Shown here: in pieces, positions 9,201 to 11,103 of the stretch
How the letters are laid out: each line of letters starts with the position of its first letter
Position numbering within the stretch: the first letter of the stretch is position 1
NCBI GenBank assembly: GCA_964637235.1
Contig: CAZWVR010000081.1
Span: forward strand, 1-11,103
Length of the DNA stretch: 11,103 nt
Source of the DNA: CAZWVR01 sp964637235
GTDB taxonomy: Bacteria; Bacteroidota; Bacteroidia; Bacteroidales; S143-33
Direction: 5' to 3'
Notes under the pieces: generated by a model
Database searches by the model: none
Seen by the model: only the letters and a program-made list of their open reading frames with translations
Told to the model about the DNA's origin: nothing
Made by a program: the position numbers and the translations under genes

Positions 9201-11103
9201 CAATTTCTTGCGCTATGGGAAGATGTAGTTAAAAATGCTAATCCTAGACAAGTTATTGTTAAACGTAAACATTCTATTACAGGTGAGGATATTTGGTTAA
9301 TAAATCAGTATAATCCTATTTTAGATGTAAATGGAAAAGTTATACGCGTTCTATATCTTGCAATTGATATTACTGAACAAAAGCATATTGAACAAGAAGC
9401 CCAAAAATATTATGAAGAGGCAGTTGAACGAGAGAAACAACTGAACTTTATACTTGAAGCAATAGATAGAACTATTCTACGCGCAGAATATGCATCAGAT
9501 GGAACTTTTCTTAATGCTAATATGTTGCATATCAGTACTTTTGGATATGATATTGAAAAAATGAAAGGCAAAAATATTATGGAGTTTGTGCCAGTAGAAG
9601 AGCAAGAAGAATTTATTGAAGTATGGACAGATGTTACGATGAATGCTAAACCTCGTCGTTTAGAAGTAAAAAGATATAATACAAAAGGTGAAGAAGTATG
9701 GCTTATAAATTATTATAATCCAATAACTTCTGAAACTGGTGAGGTCGAAAAAGTTTTATATCTTGCTATTGATATCACCGAACAGAAAAAACAAGAAGAA
9801 AAAATATCTAATCTCTTAAATCAAGTTCAAATGAAAGAAATGGAACTTTCAAACATTTTATCTGCTATTGATAAGTTGGTTATAAGAGCTCTCTACACAG
9901 CAGATGGCTCTTTCATAGAAGCAAATAGAGCTCATCAAGAGCTTTTTAGCTATGATATTGAGGAGATGAAAGGTAAGAATATTTTGGAATTTGTTCCAGA
10001 AAATGAAAAAGAAGAATTTATAAAAAACTGGGAAAAAGTTGTTAAGAACGGTGAACATGTCCAGGTTCTTGTGTACAGGAAAAATTTAAAAACTGGTGAA
10101 GATATTTGGCTTATAAATCAATATGCTCCTATTACCGATGAGAACGGAAAAGTTGTTCAGGTTATTTATTTAGGAATGGATATTACTAAGTATAAGCGAG
10201 TAGAAGAGTATTTAACCGCGATCTTGACAGGAACCGACGAGATGTTATTACGCGCGGAGTATGATTCAGAGGGGCGTTTTATAACGGCGAATAGGCGACA
10301 TGTAGAGACATTTGGATATGATTTGGATCAGATGCGAGGTAAGAGCATATTAGAGTTTATACAACCCGAAGAAAGAGAATTTTTTGAGAAGGAAATCTTT
10401 GGGCGAGTATGGAAGCAAGGCGAGAAGTATCAGCGGGAGGTATTGCGACGTCATAGTAAGACAGGCGAGGATATATGGCTATTAAATCAATACGTACCGA
10501 TTAAGGATAAATATGGTAAACTTGACAGGGTATTATACTTAGCAATAGATATAACAGAGCAAAAGAGGGTAGAGGAGCATTTAGAGGCGTTATTGACAGG
10601 TGCCGACGAGATGTTATTACGCGCGGAGTATGATTCAGAGGGTCGTTTTATAACGGCGAATAGGCGACATGTAGAGACATTTGGATATGATTTGGATCAG
10701 ATGCGAGGTAAGAGCATATTAGAGTTTATACAACCCGAAGAAAGAGAATTTTTTGAGAAGGAAATCTTTGGGCGAGTATGGAAGCAAGGCGAGAAGTATC
10801 AGCGGGAGGTATTGCGACGTCATAGTAAGACAGGCGAGGATATATGGCTATTAAATCAATATGTACCGATTAAGGATAAATATGGTAAACTTGACAGGGT
10901 ATTATACTTAGCAACAGATATAACGGAGCAAAAGAAGGCGGAGGAATACTTGCAAGCAGTATTAACAGGAACGGACGAGATGTTATTACGCGCGGAGTAT
11001 GATTCAGAGGGTCGTTTTATAACGGCGAATAGGCGACATGTAGAGACATTTGGATATGATTTGGATCAGATGCGAGGTAAGAGCATATTAGAGTTTATAC
11101 AAC
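6252..11103 (+). CDS. Giant membrane sensor with HAMP-like, GAF and at least nine tandem PAS domains, 3' partial
   Basis: The frame is open without a stop from the ATG at 6252 to the window edge (1617 codons). The start is supported by the basic N-terminus (MKRHKYIKLNVR), followed at once by a membrane helix (about residues 12-35). Residues 36-185 form a mostly helical extracytoplasmic region, and a second helix spans about 186-212. Two HAMP-like segments follow (about 213-262 and 262-303; LAEGDIPEKIDIP and YDFEVKYFSDNDRI), then a GAF domain (about 316-475) beginning NWTAEGLNKFAALIRE. A coiled coil leads into nine PAS units, with RAEY-type landmarks at residues 534, 669, 805, 941, 1077, 1212, 1334, 1457 and 1580. 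Each complete unit has an AN-x-x-H-x-x-x-x-x-Y helix motif, IW- or VW-L-x-N-x-Y-x-P, and usually LYLAIDITEQK; units resemble the BdlA/Aer-like PAS class. No histidine-kinase, methyl-accepting, cyclase or phosphatase domain appears before the edge, so the output is unknown. A second TAnnTTTG element precedes the gene. Confidence 0.93.
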   Translation, partial: MKRHKYIKLNVRVVFFTFVLLILFSVIANTLMIVRFSKNTKNITSYLTKYYIKRNAVLSSIYNDINSFVREYQLKPDADISIYSEKLLFLDENINSYFKQLHTFVYRKADIQDYENLYEQYKQIQDLLYAYFYAYQKNNFEQANSILYNELDKVKAFNDYIEKLKQQNLQILQQKRATLLKQTKRNVIFYILFNFLFLLFGLIIWVLLPRFYLSRLWKLNRLLEKLAEGDIPEKIDIPFGSEEIHFYQNQINKLIDYLTNINEYIQNLEKENYDFEVKYFSDNDRISTAVDRLKNKLLEYKREVSERQAREKQQNWTAEGLNKFAALIREAQGDLQKLGDIVIQNLVKYVEALLGGLFIVKDQNNVQKLVLLSAFAYDRKKYYTKTIEFGEGLIGSVAQDKIPIYLTKIPDDYIEIESGLGDTKPGSLFIVPLLVSDKLVGVIEIASDRQLPEYKREFILEVSKSIAAAIENININIRTLVLLEESQRKSEELARREQEMKKVMQQLAEAHEIARRNELEMRGILTAVDQTLMRAEYSVEGNLLSANRLHIQTMGYDFTKMKGKNIMEFIPEEEREMFRQLWQEVASGNLKQIVVKRKNQATNEDIWLLNQYTPIKDEKDNVIKILYLAIDITEQKEAEERAAQLLRETAEKEKQLRAILDAVDRTLLRAEYDANGTFLFANEIHRQTFGYDYEKMLGKNILEFVPESERDQFFEAWNDVIRNGNPRQITVKRQHSITGEPIWLINHYNPILDEKGNVVRVLYLATDITEQKKLEEEAAKLYREARQNEIELQGILSAVDQTLLRAEYAPDGTFLNANKIHVETFGYDLEKMKGQNILTFIPEEEKEQFLEVWNDVVKNVRSRQVVVRRKHSVTAEDIWLINYYNPIVDEAGNLEKILYLAIDITEQKKLEQEADRLYKEAKEREIELQAILNAVDRTLLRAEYDVDGTFLNANKIHVETFGYDLQQMKGQNILVFIPEEEKNQFLALWEDVVKNANPRQVIVKRKHSITGEDIWLINQYNPILDVNGKVIRVLYLAIDITEQKHIEQEAQKYYEEAVEREKQLNFILEAIDRTILRAEYASDGTFLNANMLHISTFGYDIEKMKGKNIMEFVPVEEQEEFIEVWTDVTMNAKPRRLEVKRYNTKGEEVWLINYYNPITSETGEVEKVLYLAIDITEQKKQEEKISNLLNQVQMKEMELSNILSAIDKLVIRALYTADGSFIEANRAHQELFSYDIEEMKGKNILEFVPENEKEEFIKNWEKVVKNGEHVQVLVYRKNLKTGEDIWLINQYAPITDENGKVVQVIYLGMDITKYKRVEEYLTAILTGTDEMLLRAEYDSEGRFITANRRHVETFGYDLDQMRGKSILEFIQPEEREFFEKEIFGRVWKQGEKYQREVLRRHSKTGEDIWLLNQYVPIKDKYGKLDRVLYLAIDITEQKRVEEHLEALLTGADEMLLRAEYDSEGRFITANRRHVETFGYDLDQMRGKSILEFIQPEEREFFEKEIFGRVWKQGEKYQREVLRRHSKTGEDIWLLNQYVPIKDKYGKLDRVLYLATDITEQKKAEEYLQAVLTGTDEMLLRAEYDSEGRFITANRRHVETFGYDLDQMRGKSILEFIQ
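7818..10196 (+). repeat. Diverged tandem PAS units 1-6 (405-408 base period)
   Basis: Six related coding units have landmark codons (RAEY-type; RALY in unit 6) at 7851, 8256, 8664, 9072, 9480 and 9885, giving spacings of 405, 408, 408, 408 and 405 bases. The proteins are clearly homologous but DNA identity is only partial, with many synonymous changes, so these duplications are older. Units 3 and 4 are the closest pair (both with NANKIHVETFGYD). The linkers between successive units, from after the DIT(E)QK-type motif to the next landmark, are 32 or 33 residues and look like charged helical coiled coils. Codon use matches the AT-rich neighbouring genes. Confidence 0.9.
10197..11103 (+). repeat. 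Near-identical tandem PAS units 7-9 (369-base period), cut by the window edge
   Basis: Landmark codons at 10251, 10620 and 10989 are exactly 369 bases (123 codons) apart. Aligned by eye, units 7 and 8 differ at 4 of about 315 core bases (three of them silent, one Ile to Thr). The 42 bases of linker from AGG at 10566 differ at 15. The 115 visible bases of unit 9 are identical to unit 8. G+C is higher than in units 1-6: by hand count 29 of 60 at 10601-10660 and 24 of 60 at 10661-10720, against 17 of 60 at 9121-9180. Codons such as GCG, ACG, AGG and GAG become common. The array continues beyond the window. Confidence 0.93.

Noticed and set aside
9858..10058. Minus-strand ORF opposite PAS unit 6
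   Set aside because: It is antisense to the conserved PAS frame; the Phe/Asn-rich translation is typical of reversed AT-rich coding DNA.
10197..11103. CRISPR array or mobile-element repeat
   Set aside because: The 369-base repeats are in-frame protein domains with no short-repeat/spacer layout, no terminal inverted repeats and no transposase.
7818..11103. Frameshift or premature stop in the PAS-array gene, suggesting a pseudogene
   Set aside because: Codon-by-codon reading from 6252 to the edge found no stop, and all nine units stay in one frame with conserved motifs.

Overview
The window looks like AT-rich chromosomal DNA of a member of the Bacteroidota. Four signs support this: an outer-membrane beta-barrel receptor of the Bacteroidota OMP_b-brl_3 type; a two-component-regulator propeller/Y_Y_Y sensor fused to a SpoIIE phosphatase; TAnnTTTG promoter elements with no Shine-Dalgarno sequences; and a GAF/PAS sensor of the style common in Cytophagales-like genomes. 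The exact lineage cannot be fixed from the sequence. All genes lie on the + strand, and there are no RNA genes, CRISPR arrays or transposases.

Layout: (1) 1-2196, the 3' part of a TonB-dependent-receptor-like outer membrane protein, open at the left edge, followed by a hairpin terminator at 2209-2246. (2) 2375-5638, a 1087-residue membrane sensor with a periplasmic propeller, a Y_Y_Y domain, one membrane helix, a coiled coil and a cytoplasmic PP2C/SpoIIE phosphatase, preceded by a TAnnTTTG promoter element. (3) 5642-6211, gmk (guanylate kinase), three bases after the phosphatase gene and probably in its operon. (4) 6252 to the right edge, a very large open sensor gene of at least 1617 codons: two membrane helices, tandem HAMP-like segments, a GAF domain and then at least nine tandem PAS units. 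It has no stop codon and no output domain inside the window.

The main point of interest is the PAS array. Units 1-6 are diverged, repeat every 405-408 bases and use the AT-rich codons of the neighbouring genes. From about 10197 the array changes abruptly: units 7-9 repeat every 369 bases, are almost identical at DNA level, are visibly richer in G and C with different codon choice, and have linkers exactly 14 residues (two heptads) shorter. Between units 7 and 8 the cores differ at 4 of about 315 bases, but the 42-base linker differs at 15. This suggests recent domain-level amplification or gene conversion within a giant sensor. The array runs off the right edge, so copy number and output are unknown.

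Functionally the window is mostly cell-envelope sensing and signalling (receptor, phosphatase sensor, PAS-array sensor), with one nucleotide-metabolism housekeeping gene between the two sensors. A direct signalling link between them is inference from proximity only.
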